From: Chamaecrista fasciculata
Taxonomy: Eukaryota; Streptophyta; Magnoliopsida; Fabales; Fabaceae
DNA length: 64,000 nt
Assembly: GCA_003254925.1 (NCBI GenBank)
Contig: QANZ01018890.1
Span: 16,579-80,578, forward strand
Direction: 5' to 3'
Within the stretch, counting starts at the first letter, position 1, and the number at the start of each line of letters is the position of its first letter. The translations under genes and the position numbers were made by a program. The notes beneath the pieces are model-generated. The model had not been told where the DNA came from, did no database searches, and saw nothing but the letters and a program-made list of their open reading frames with translations. This document shows, one piece after another, positions 33,701-44,524 of the stretch.

Positions 33701-35866
33701 AAGGGGCAGTTTCACCACAAACATAGGAGGGACCAATCTATTATGCAAGTGTGAGTGTCCCACTTTTACAAGGTACAATCTAACTATGGGTCCGTTTGGT
33801 ATGGTTTTTGGGATGTAAAGGAAAGGGTTTTACAAGGGAAAAATTGTGAGGGAAAGGAAAAGTAGTTGAGGGAATGTAAAGTAGGTAAAGATTGAAAGTG
33901 TTTGGTATAAAAAGGTATGGGAGGGAAAGTAAAATAGATATAGAAAAAAATGACAAAAATGCCCTTCCCACAACCACGACTGGACAGCCGCCGCCGCCAC
34001 CCACCACCGCCGTCCACGGTGGCCGGCGCCGCCGTCCACCGCCGTCCACGGTGGCCGGCGCCGCCGTCCACGGCCGTCCACGGTGGCCGGCGCCGCCGTC
34101 CACGGCCGTCCACNACTTCAAGAGATTGAGGTCTTGAGGGAGTGCTTGTCTTTTTTTTAATATATATATATATATAATTAAGTTATTTTAAGGATGATAT
34201 ATTTAATAATGAAGACATATTTTACGTGAATTGTAAGAAAAATGGACCATAAAAGGTAATCTTATAGCAATTGAAGTGAAGCTATGACATTGTCCCTAAA
34301 ATTATAGCAAAAGTATTGTTGGTATTGCTAAAGTACAGTCATTTTCAGTTATAACTTATATCTCAAGGTTTTTTTTTTGGGTTAACTATACTCTTAAAAT
34401 ATGGTCAATATTAATTGTATTTCCAAATTTGTTTTGGATCAATTGTACCCCTAATATTTTACATTTGAGTCAATTATACCCCTAAATTTGGGGTACAATT
34501 GACACAAAAAAAAAAAGATTAGAGGTACAATTGACAAAAAAAAAAGATTGAGGTATAATTGACCAAAAAAAACTTTTGAGGTACAATTGAAACTAATCTC
34601 ATACTTTGGGGGTACAATTAACTAAAAAGAATTTTGAGAGCATAACTAAAAATGACCCTATACTTTAGTACCAAAAATACTTTTGCCAAAATATTAAAGT
34701 TGATCTATCATTTATCCATTTCCCTATGTTTGGGCTGATTACCATTTCTCCCTAAAGTTTAATTGGATTATATTTTATATCTTTTTGTTCTATAAATTGA
34801 ATTAATAACTTTTCAATAGAGTTTTTTGCTAGTGAAACTAATTTATAAATTAGAGGTTTTGAAGACAACATGTTGAGGTTCTAAATTAGAACACACACAC
34901 ATAAAAAAAAAATGAGTAAGCTAACAATTTGGTCCCAAAAAATTATTTAATTAATAATTCAATACTTGAAAGATTAAAATATACAATTTAATCCCTGAAA
35001 AAATCAAACAGTATTTTCACTAATACCTAAAAGAATAAAACAATATACTCTTTAGTCCATAAAAATGATTAATAAGTATATTGTTTGGTTCTTTTAGGGA
35101 CTAAATTGTACATTTCAATCTTTTAAAAATTAAGTTATCAACTCGATAATCTTTCAAAAATCAAGTTATTAATTTACTACTATAGAAAACATCCCACCAA
35201 ATCATTTGAGAAGATAAAAGTTAAATAAATTAAATATACCTGTTGGTCAAATTTGGAATTTTCATTTGAACTTGGTGATGAGTCTTCAATTTGGTCCAGA
35301 GATTTGTCTTTGATAGATGGAGTTGAAGCAGGACTTGGACTCCTTGAACTCATTGCAGGAGGTGATGTACTTTGAATTCCCACATCTCTTGTCATTCCTA
35401 AATCCTTCTTCTTTTCTGTCAAAAAATCATTACTAAATTAATTAATAATTAAAATTATAAGGCAAAAACATCATTTTGGTTCCCAAACTTAACACCAACT
35501 GTTAATGTCATCTTCATTCATTTTTTGCGGTCAATTTTGTTCATAATGTTTCATATTTTAGTCAATTTTATCCTTACACTAACTTTTTTCAATAAATTTA
35601 CGAAAACAATTTGTCATATCTTTCAATCTGAGTTATGATTTCTTGTACTATCAACTTTGCATTACGTGTTTTCAGCCACGTAAAATCTGTCGTAAATATT
35701 TAGCTAAAATAAGAACAAAGAATAAAATTGACTAAAATGTGAAACATTGAAGACAAAATTGATCATAAAAAAAAATGGGGACGAAATTGACAGTTGGTAT
35801 AAAGTTTGTTGACCAAAATGATGATGCTTTTGCCAAATTATTAATATAATTGAATAATTAAGTGTT

Positions 35867-35901
<35 letters not shown>

Positions 35902-37267
35902 GGGGGGAGAGAGAAAGATTACCAACCTGGAATAATAGTAGTTGGAAAATGAAGATGATCAGATTCACGATGATGTTGATGTGTGGAATAATTAGTAGAT
36001 GATGATGATGTGGTGGTGTTTGTTGAAGAATAAAGTAAATAATTAGGATCATAATCATCAGAAATATTATTGGTAATATTAACTTTATTTGTTAATATGG
36101 ATTTTCGAAATGATCTTGCACTAATAAGAGCTTTTGAAGATAGACACTCAATTGGTACTTCCCCAGAAAGTGGATTGCATATATACTTTTCTGCTTCATT
36201 CCACTTTGAATTCAAAGCCAACCCATCTGGAGATAATAAGCACTCCCAATTCGTATACTTATTATTATAGCATGACCTTCCTTGCAATGCTGCATTAAAT
36301 AATTAATTAATCAGACATACACATTCATATTAAATGTCTTGGTCACTCAAACATTGGTATGTTGAAAATTCGGTTTTTGAAATATTGAATACATAATTTA
36401 ATCTCCGAAAGATTCAAACAATATACTTAATTATATGATTAATCTTTTTATGGATTAAATAATATATCATTTAATCTTTTAAGGACTGAATTATTAGTTT
36501 ACTCTAATTTAATAATACAATAAATATAGTATTATAGAGAGAGAGAGAAAATAAACTTAGGTTTTTTCTTAAAATTATTCTAAAACTATGATTTAGTCTC
36601 TATACAGATATCGAAAATGCATTGTTTTGGATCCATGTTTTTTTTAAATGAACGTCAACTATTTAGTCCTTAAAATATTATTTGTGAAGACTAAATAATT
36701 AATGTTTGTAAAGCAAAAAATCAGGGAATATAGAAAGTGTATTTCCAATATTTAAGGACTAAATTGTGTAATTTTAGGATAAATCTGATTAAGGACTAGA
36801 AGTAATATTTCTCATATATATACCTTTAAGAGCAGAGTTGAAAGAATAGGTGGAAGGGTCTATTCCATGATCTGCAACAAAAGAAAGAGAGAAATGAAAA
36901 ATCATGAACCCCATTAATATATATATATATATATCCTTCAAAAAAAAGAAAAAGAAAGGCTAAAATACAAATAATATATATATATATATATATATGTACC
37001 TTTGAAAGGGTATGCAGGTGAAGAAGTAGCACTAGAGAAAGCAATGTTTGAATATGATGTGAAAGAATTTGATTCATCATTATTATTATTAGTGGTAGTT
37101 CTAATATATGAAGCAGAGTGTCTTCTTGATTTGCTCTTCTTTTTCTCCAATACACTGATTTCTTCTGATGATGACTTCACTGCCCATTCTTTCAAGCTCA
37201 ATTGATCTGAACAACCATTGTTTCTCTTTGAGCTATGATAAGGACTACAAGCTTCCATGGATGCCAT
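30764..37267 (-). CDS. Plant-specific serine-rich protein of unrecognised family, five exons
   Basis: Exons in transcript order: 37267-37000, 36871-36824, 36289-35927, 35415-35240, 30940-30764. All have GT-AG borders and the phases agree throughout, giving 1,032 bases or 343 residues. The protein starts MASMEACSPYH, has a lysine-rich patch with RRHSASYIR (about 62-70), then DPSTYSFNSALKAL, WECLLSPDG, KWNEAEKYICNPLSGEVP, a block RDVGIQSTSPP with repeated SPSPASTP, and a last exon rich in K and E ending with CSQGGCFSWMKKKK and a basic tail. There is no signal peptide or membrane span. The RDVGxQ and SPSP pieces recall the disordered N-terminal parts of some remorin-group proteins, but no remorin domain is present. 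The fifth exon, after a 4.3-kb intron full of repeats, is the least certain. The upstream GA run at 37458-37475 may be 5' UTR. Confidence 0.75.
31190..31412. repeat. Foldback remnant of the 'gataatcttt' family, copy 1
   Basis: Phrases 'gacttgataactcaatcc', 'atatattatttagtct' and, inverted at the right, 'gactaagttatcagctcg' repeat in similar order at 33341-33580, 34914-35180 and 36336-36505. It lies in the last intron of the five-exon gene. Confidence 0.55.
33341..33580. repeat. Foldback remnant of the 'gataatcttt' family, copy 2
   Basis: Same phrase order as at 31190 and 34914 (gagtaaactaataatttgg at the left, taattttta with atccaaattatt at the right). AT drift has weakened the pairing. Confidence 0.5.
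33787..34114. mobile_element. MITE-like element left part with GC-rich insert, cut by an N
   Basis: The start GGGTCCGTTTGGTATGG is a MITE-type terminus; 'gtttggtat' recurs at 33900. The AT-rich body ends at about 33960 and is followed by a very GC-rich minisatellite. The right end is missing at the N at 34114. Several open frames here are products of the repeat and not genes. Confidence 0.5.
33990..34113. repeat. GC-rich minisatellite
   Basis: About four units built from GCCGTCCACGGTGGCCGGCG, with internal inverted symmetry (CCACGG and CCGTGG type words), in otherwise AT-rich DNA. The array stops at an N, so the assembled unit number is probably too low. Confidence 0.8.
34306..34687. mobile_element. 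Foldback element, GGCAAAAGTA type ends, 'gtacaattgac' body
   Basis: Left end AGCAAAAGTATTGTTGGTA pairs with the right end (taccaaaaatacttttgcc). Inner arms carry 'tcaattgtacccctaat' and its inverse. Flanks TAAAATTAT and AAAATATTA are only a partial match. A single right arm of this family lies at about 52150-52280. Confidence 0.7.
34914..35180. repeat. Foldback element of the 'gataatcttt' family, copy 3
   Basis: Left GAGTAAGCTAACAATTTGG and right 'aagttattaatttactact' are inverse, with paired inner words such as 'atactctttagtccataaa' and 'agtatattgtttggttc'. It lies 60 bases from the donor of exon 4 of the five-exon gene. Confidence 0.6.
35461..35834. mobile_element. Foldback element, GGCAAAAG family, in intron 3 of the five-exon gene
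   Basis: Ends GGCAAAAACATCATTTTGG and the inverse ('ccaaaatgatgatgcttttgcc' less two bases). Flanks AAATTATAA (35452-35460) and AAATTATTA (35835-35843) match at 8 of 9. A GA tract at 35881-35917 follows, close to the exon 3 donor. Confidence 0.8.
36336..36505. repeat. Foldback remnant of the 'gataatcttt' family, copy 4
   Basis: Short diverged copy with 'atacataatttaatctcc', 'acaatatact' and 'aaggactgaattattagttt', in intron 2 of the five-exon gene. Confidence 0.45.
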
Positions 37268-38185
37268 GAATGAGAGGTTAAGTTTTTTTAAAAAAAAAAA
37301 TAAAATTAAAGAAGAAAGTCCCTTTCTATTTTTTTTTTCCTTTTTTGGGGGATCTATGTGATGATAAATGGATGATATATATATATATACAAAAGTGAGT
37401 GCAGGCAAAGAAGGAAAGATTAATGACACAAAAAGAGGCTTCCAACTTGAAAAAGCTGAGAGAGAGAGAGAGAGAGGAAGGAAGCTAAGGGTGGAATATA
37501 TTTCAATACAAAAGAGTAGGTAATAAATAATGATAGGCCAGGATTATATATATTCCTTTTTGTGTTTCAGTGTTTGTCTACTTCTAAATTTTCCTCTTCT
37601 CCAAACTTTTAGACCCAAATTAATGGCATCCCCCATTGTCTTAATATATCCGGATTTTTTTTCTAAAGAAAGAAGGCCTTCAAATCTGGTCCCATATATT
37701 TTGCTTACTTCCCAGTTTGGTCTTGTATTTTTCTTTTTGTTGCACGTATGGTCTCATTGTTTTTGTCAAGTTTCAATTTGGTCTCATATCATTTTTTTTG
37801 GCAAATCTAATTTAGTCTCATATCTTTAGATCAAGTGTATAATTGATCTCATGCCAATAAAAATAGAAAATCAATTTAATAGTTATTATCGTGTACAATT
37901 AACTATTTATTATTTACGGATGATGATTGAGTCTAATAGAATGGACTGTACAAAGTGATGGACTTAAGTTTAAATTTTTATTAGAAGTATATGATAGTAC
38001 TCCGAATAAAATTATTTTTAAGAATAATTTATTGTACTATCATATCATATCATATCATATAATATAATACAAAATGAACTTAAGTTTAAATTTTTATAAA
38101 GTCTCAAAATTAAAAGTATTATTTACAATTTTCTCTCATTTTATAATCTTATTATTTGGTTTGGAAATGCTAAATTGATCTTTAC

Positions 38186-38221
<36 letters not shown>

Positions 38222-39375
38222 AAAAGGTGGTAGGTATCGAAGAAAGAAAAAACCAACTTTTACTAATCTTTTCCTCATATTTCTTCCATTAATTAGAATG
38301 ATGCAATTCATCGGCATATACTTGGACTGTTCTAAAATTATGGCATTTTGGAACTATTTGAATATCATTTATTCTCAAAATAAATTTTCTAAGGCTAAGG
38401 CTTCGGCTACTTTTGTAATATTTGCACAATTTTTGTTTGTCTCTTCAATTAAGATATATATGATAGATTTTGATTGATAGAAGAAATAAAATCTAACATG
38501 ATAATTTAAAATAATGACTTATAGTTTGCTGACTCGGTAAAGAAAAGGACTAAACAGATTTGTAAGTTGTTGTCTAGACCAACTTAAACATTGTATTATT
38601 GCCTTATGAACGCATCATTATTCTAACATATATATATATATAAGAAAAATAAAAGTATTTATAAAATATAAGCTACAATATAATTAGATTTTAGGTCCAT
38701 GGTGTTGAGAATATTATAAATTATAATATTAGAGTGTGTAAAATAAAAAGTCTCACATTGTCTAGTTTATGGATGAGTCAATTGTATATAAATTAAGATG
38801 TGAAAAGAGGGGGTAACCAAGTAAAGATGAAGGGAGGTCTAGTGCACACAAGCATGAGCCACCGATGGGCGATCGTAGTTAAAAACTGACGATCCCCCCC
38901 CCCCCCTCCCCTTGCACGCGTAGACGAGGGCACCGAGTTTTTTTTTTTATAAAATCAGTTTTATTTTCAGAATATTATTTTCTAATATTTATAGCTTACC
39001 TGAAACTCCCCTCTTTTGATACTTTTAAATCTTGAGTTGTTTCATATCAAAAAATAATGACATTCAAATTGTGTTTATGATATTTAAAATGTGTTTATGA
39101 GTTGTTTAAACAACTCATAACTCTGCCCAATGTCTCTCTTTCAGCTGGCTTAATATATTCGAATTTGTTTTAGGCTCAGGGAGTAATTTGCGTCAACTTA
39201 CTGATATATTATCTTCTGCTGATTTTGTTTAATCTTGGGCAATGTCGCTTCCTAATTTACTAAAGGGTTGCGGAATAAACTCTTAAAGACAATGTCCTTG
39301 TGACGCGACTCAAACTATATTCTATCCTACTATTTTCGTGGATATCCCCAACACATGGCATCAAATATCTCTAAA
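37268..39375. other. Upstream region of the five-exon gene; simple repeats and one repeat arm
   Basis: Contains GA and TA runs (37376-37475, 38190-38218), an arm of the 'gtctcatatctt' foldback family at 37676-37850, a 'catatcatat' microsatellite at 38038-38060, and a C homopolymer at 38896-38908 whose length may be unreliable. No gene is supported. Confidence 0.5.
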
Positions 39376-40248
39376 TTTCATCTAAGTCCTTTAACCTCTT
39401 CTACAGGGACTAGAATGAAATTTTAGAGAAGTTTCTTGAGACAATTTTTTAATTTAAGCTCTAGACTAACCTCCCAAGGCCGCTTCATCGTCTTCCTCCA
39501 CCCATACCTCGAGCCCATCTCCATTAAATTACAATTTAGTCTGGAAAACTCCAAGTCTCTTTCACTTTAGTCCTTGACTGTCAAAATAAAAGTGAAAGAG
39601 CATTCCTGAAGATTCTCAAACCATACATCTTGGTCCCTAATCCATGAATGCTTCAAGAAATGGAATAGAAATGCAAAAACCACAAATTAAAGCAAATGAC
39701 AGAGAGATCAAAACTGACAACGCAGAAAATTTAAAACCTACTGGAAAATGCCTCAAACTCGTTGGGAAACGTACGTAAATCGCTGAGAAACTCAACAACT
39801 CACCCAAAAACCCCAATCCTCATTGAAATCTCACTCAAATCGTCCTCAAATGCTTCAAGAAAGAATTTTCGAAAAATCCTCTATGTTTTCTTCTAACACC
39901 TCCCTCTCTCGATTTCACTCCTAAGCGAAATTGAACCCAATGAAATCCAGCAAAATCCCCCTACCTAAATCGGTCCCAACATTCGAAATTTATAGGTGAA
40001 GAGCTTGGTGAAATTTTTGGAAGTGGGACAAAGGCGTGGGCTGTCATCTTGGGGCATGTTTCCTCTTCGAGCTTAATGCGGCATCGGTAGAGGAAGCAAA
40101 GAAGATAGGCTCGAGGTATGGGTGGATGGAGATGATGAAGCGACCTTGGGAGTTTTGGTCCATAGCTTAAATTCAAAAATTGTCCCAAGAAACTTCTCTA
40201 AAATTTCATTTTAGTCCCTGCATAAGAGGTTAAAGGACTTAGATGAAA
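39376..40248. mobile_element. Foldback element with about 150-bp arms and a non-repetitive centre
   Basis: Left arm from TTTCATCTAAGTCCTTTAAC to 'ccatacctcgagccc' pairs with the right arm ('ggctcgaggtatgggtgg' to GTTAAAGGACTTAGATGAAA). The centre of about 570 bases is more GC-rich than its surroundings and not palindromic. Such a structure can carry captured host sequence, but no protein is recognisable (the minus frame 39961-40188 is not convincing). No target duplication found. Confidence 0.7.
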
Positions 40249-40332
40249 TAAAAGAAAGTATGGCCTTCAAATAGTGCGTGACACGTCAGGTTTAATGACA
40301 CAAAATGCACGGATTTACTCATAGGACTAACG

Positions 40333-40440
40333 GTGGGAACTTTTCAAAACATATGGGACCAAAACTGAGACAAAAAAGATATCGCACTGATTTGAGACTT
40401 GAAATAAAGTTACAGGACTAAATTCACACTTTTGGCCAAA
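40333..40440. repeat. Isolated arm of the 'gtctcatatctt' foldback family
   Basis: Reads 'atgggaccaaaactgagac', 'gacttgaaataaagttacag', 'attcacacttttggcc', the right arm of the family at 10824. Its inverse lies at 37676-37850; whether the two belong to one element interrupted by later insertions cannot be decided. Confidence 0.5.
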
Positions 40441-41059
40441 AATATATCATTTCAACTTTCAAATAATCTATTAACCAATTTAATGGATTGGATACAAAGT
40501 CAAACTAATTATAATGTTATAAATATATAAATAAAATGTATTATAATTGTTTTAAATATAAATAATCTAATAAAACTTACAAAACAAGCAGTGAAGCGAC
40601 AATGTAATTAATATAATCATAAATTATATCATTCATGTATGTCATAAATTGACAGCCATTCATATATGTTTGAGCATTTTATATTCTATAAGAATGTAAT
40701 TAATGTATGATTTGATTGATTTCATGATAGAATTTTTTTTTTCTTTAGTAATTTAAATTACGTATATGTCTTCATCTTATTTTATAATAAATAAATTCTC
40801 ATTTAATATGCAGTATTTATAGTTTAAAATTTAATATAACTATTTAACGACATTTGATTTCTTAATAATATTATTCTTTTGAATGTATCATAGCAAAACA
40901 TTCGTGCAATGTACGAGTCTCATACTAGATAATTGTTTATTCTAAACAACTTTTCTTTTGTCTAAGAATGGTAAATGCTATTAATATAACTGTTGTAATA
41001 TTTTATATTAGTATATTTCACTTTTGTTACTTTTTTACTTATTAAATTCAACTAATTAT

Positions 41060-41307
41060 TGAAAGGTAAAATGAATTCTAGAAATGTGTAATGATTGCAG
41101 CTTGTATATTTCAGAAAAGAGTACAAAATATATACTGATATGAGCGAGCCTCCAAGACCTTCTATTCCCTTCTATTCTAACAGAAAATATTCTTAATTTG
41201 ACAGCTCATCAATAGGCAAAGAATGGTATCTATCTATAGTATATTTTATGGCATATACATGACCTACATGACTCATACACATGCATACTCTGGACACATC
41301 ATCAACA
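41060..41307 (-). repeat. 3' LTR of the Copia element
   Basis: Partner of 48211-48458, adjacent to the purine tract at 41308-41316. Confidence 0.92.
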
Positions 41308-41334
41308 GCCCCCCGCAAACTTAGCGGTCAGGAG

Positions 41335-42900
41335 TGAACGTTAAGTTTGGAGCGAAGAAGAAGAAATTGAGTCTTTGAAAGAGGCTTGGTAAGCACATCC
41401 GCAATCTAATCTTTGGCAGCTATGTGAGAAACAGAGATGAGTCCTTGTTGAACCTTCTCCCTAACAAAATACAGATCAAGTTCCAAGTGTTTTGTCCTAG
41501 AATGCATGACTGGATTAGTAGAGAGTAGAACAGCACTTCTGTTGTCACAAAACACCATAGGAGGTTCTTTGGGAATTGCAAAACGTAGCTCAAAAAGAAG
41601 AGAACGCAACCAAGAAAGTTCTGCAACAACCAAGGCCAATGATCTATACTCTGCTTCAGTGGACGAACGTGAAACAACTTGTTCTTTCTTAAACACCCAA
41701 CTGACCAAATTTGGACCAAGAAAGACACAAAACCCCGAAGTAGACCTCTGATCAACATGATCATTGGCCCAATCTACATCACACAATGCAGAGAGACGAG
41801 TATTTGAAGACTTAGAGAAAACAAGACCCATATGTTTTGTACCACTAAGGTAGCGCAGTGTTGCAGCCGGGGTTGGTGCATGAACTGACTGACCTTGTTC
41901 ACATTAAAGGCAAGATAGTAATGCATACATATTGTAAGGCACCCACAGTAGCTCGATAAAGGTGAGGATCATCAAAGATGTCAGTGCCATCAAGAGTTAA
42001 CTTGGTACCTACAACCATTGGTGTGGATTGAGGTTTTGATGCATGCATATTAGTTTTCTTCAATAAATCATCAACATATTTAGTTTGTATAAGCAGTAAG
42101 CCACCAGTGGAAGTTCGACTGACATGGATCCCCAAGAAAAAATATAAGTCACCAAGGTCCTTTAGAGCAAAATGACTGTGAAGAACAACAATGAGGGAAA
42201 TAATATGAGATAAACTACTCCTAGTGACAATAATATCATCAACATAAACCAAGACAAAGTTAATACATGTATAATTTTGAAGAGTGAAGAGGGAATTGTC
42301 ACTTATAGTACAAGTGAAGCCAAGATGAATCAAGGTGGAAGCAAGCTTCTAAAACCAGGCCCGAGTAGCCTGTTTGAGACCATAAATGGACTTCCTTAAC
42401 CTACAAATTGTGTTAGATGATCCTTGATGAAAACCTGGAGGCTGAGACATGTATACCTCTTCTTGAAGATGCCCATTCAAAAAGGCATTATTCACATCAA
42501 GCTGTTTAATAGGCCAACCAAGAGAGACAGCTATGGAGAGAACAACACGGACTGTGGTTGGCTTGACAACGGGACTAAAAGTTTCATTGAAGTCAAAACC
42601 AGCTTTTTGATGAAACCCTTTAGTAACAAGACGAGCCTTGAACCTATTTATAGTGCCATCGGGATTCTCCTTCACTCTAAAGACCCACTTGCAGCCTATA
42701 GGACATTTGCCTTGTGGTAAATGCACCAAATCCCACGTGTGTGTTTTGAGTAAGGCAGTAAATTCAGCTTCAATAGCAGCCCGCCAATCAGGATGAGCCA
42801 AGGCATCTTTGACAGAAGATGGTTCAAGGACAGCAGCAAAAGCTTTGGGTTTGAAGATGCCATCCTTTGAGCGTGTAGTCATAGTGTGATTGTTAGTGGG
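41335..42900 (-). pseudogene. Copia reverse transcriptase and RNase H, broken
   Basis: Reading on the minus strand, the RT opens with GCKWVFRVK and [10 protein letters not shown], continues through [11 protein letters not shown] and IYGLKQ, then hits TAG at 42348 (after ARAWF). The catalytic motif YVDDIIV is intact further on, followed by LGDLYFFLGI. A frame change near 41900 leads to the RNase H domain (DVDWAND, SSTEAEYRSL, FCDNRSAV, HSRTKHLELD). Active-site acidic residues are present, but the broken frame cannot give a full enzyme. Confidence 0.9.
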
Positions 42901-43369
42901 AGCAGCCTTAAACTTGGTAGGGGCATTGGTTAGATGAGGATAAGAAGGATATTTAGAAGTGAAAGGAAGCATATATCGAGTGGATGTAGATAAGGATGAA
43001 GCAGAATTGGTGTTGGTATGAAGAGATGAAGATGTAGGTAAGGAAGTACAGAGCATATATCTAGTGGAGCTGTCAGTAGAAACAGGATCAACAGAGGAAA
43101 TGTGAGGTGAGGAAGTGGGATCTGTGGATGGTAACCTTGGGAATGAAGAAACAATAGTAGGAGCTCCTGCAGATAAATGATTAGTAACAGATAAACATAA
43201 ATCATTAGTAGTGCATGGTGCAATAGGTAAGGATGAAACAACAGGTATAGAAGGAGTAAATGAGGGAGAAGTGGTAGAGGAGACAGTGACAGAAGATGAA
43301 ATAGTGGAAAAAGGAAAATAATGTTCATCAAAAAGAACATCACGTGACACATAAATGCGTCCATTGGAA

Positions 43370-44490
43370 CCTAAACACTTATATCCACAATGATGAGAAC
43401 CGCAGCCCAGAAAAGTGCATGGAAGGGATTGAAATTCAAGCTTAGTGTTGTTATATGGACGAAGATTAGGATAGCAGCAACAACCAAAGGTTTTGAGCAG
43501 AGAATAATCAGGTTCACAGTTGTATAATAAGTTGCAATAGGTGGGGAGTCTATTTATTAAATAAGTTGCCCCAAGCGGTTCCAAAAAATAAGGGGATTTA
43601 AAAGAAAGAACACGAGTGGGGAGTCTATTTATTAAATAAGTTGCAGTGAGAAAAGCTTCATCCCAAAACTTGAAGGGAAGAGAGGCTTTTGACAGTAAAG
43701 AGAGTCCCATATCAACAATATGACGATTTTTGCGCTCAGCAATACCATTTTGTTCTGGGGTATAGGGACATGAGACACGATGAACAATGCCACATTGTGA
43801 AAGAAAAGGATTAAGAGCAGTAAATTCACCCCCTCCATCAGTATGGAGAGCTTTGATTTTGAAATTAAATTGGTTTTCTACCATGGATTTGAATTGAGTA
43901 AATACCCTGGACACATCATATTTATTTTAATTAAATACAACCAAGTGTATCGTGTGTAAGCTTCTATGAAGTGCACATAATATTTGAAACCATGAGAGGA
44001 AATGATGGGAGTAGGGCCGCAGACATCCGAATGAATAATTTGAAGAGGAGCAGTGCAGGGAGTAAAAGAAGAATGAAATGGTAGTTTATGCGTTTTGACC
44101 ATACAACATGCAGAACATAAAGTATTCTTGTCATTAATATAAGAAGGTAAGTTACACTGCTTAAGAACATTGGTTACAATAGGTCGGGAAGGATGCCCCA
44201 AGCGGCAATGCCATAGATCAAATAAAGCAGTATAACATTGTTTGGAACTTAAATGAGAAACTAAGGCAGACTGGGAAGAAATTGGAGTGTGAGTAGAAGA
44301 GTGAAGTTAAAGATTAGGAAACACATATAAGCCATCTTTAACAATCCCTCCAGCAAAGGTTTCGGGGTAACCTGACATTTTACAAAGCACTTGTTAGGAT
44401 GGAATTCGAAAAACACATGATTATCATTGGAAAATTTGGACACACTAAGTAAATTTTTACTAGCAGTAGGGACATGTAATGATTAATGAA
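43370..44490 (-). pseudogene. Copia GAG-pre-integrase and integrase, frameshifted
   Basis: The HHCC zinc-binding part is seen as HCRLGH then CSACC with KTHKLPF. The catalytic D, D and E lie in [14 protein letters not shown] and [11 protein letters not shown]. The frame shifts near 43920, between YTWLYLIK and the following block. A 29-base direct repeat (43541-43569 and 43616-43644) creates an in-frame internal duplication of [10 protein letters not shown]. Confidence 0.88.
43541..43644 (-). repeat. Internal tandem-type duplication in integrase
   Basis: The 29 bases from 43541 (gtggggagtctatttattaa plus nine more) recur at 43616-43644, with 46 bases of other sequence between. The offset is 75 bases, so the frame is kept. 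Confidence 0.85.
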
Positions 44491-44524
44491 GGTGAAGAGA
44501 ATGAGAAGAAAGAGAAGATGGAAG

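Noticed and set aside
33780..34137. Four open frames rich in Gly, Arg, Ala and Pro
   Set aside because: Products of the GC-rich minisatellite in different phases, cut by an N.
37676..40440. A single 2.8-kb foldback element bounded by 'gtctcatatctt' arms
   Set aside because: The two arms match inversely, but no target duplication was found and the intervening DNA is heterogeneous, so I list the arms separately.
42424..43364. Open frames opposite or out of phase with Copia pol (42424-42720 plus, 42930-43364 minus)
   Set aside because: Low-complexity shadows of the pol frame, with no family resemblance.
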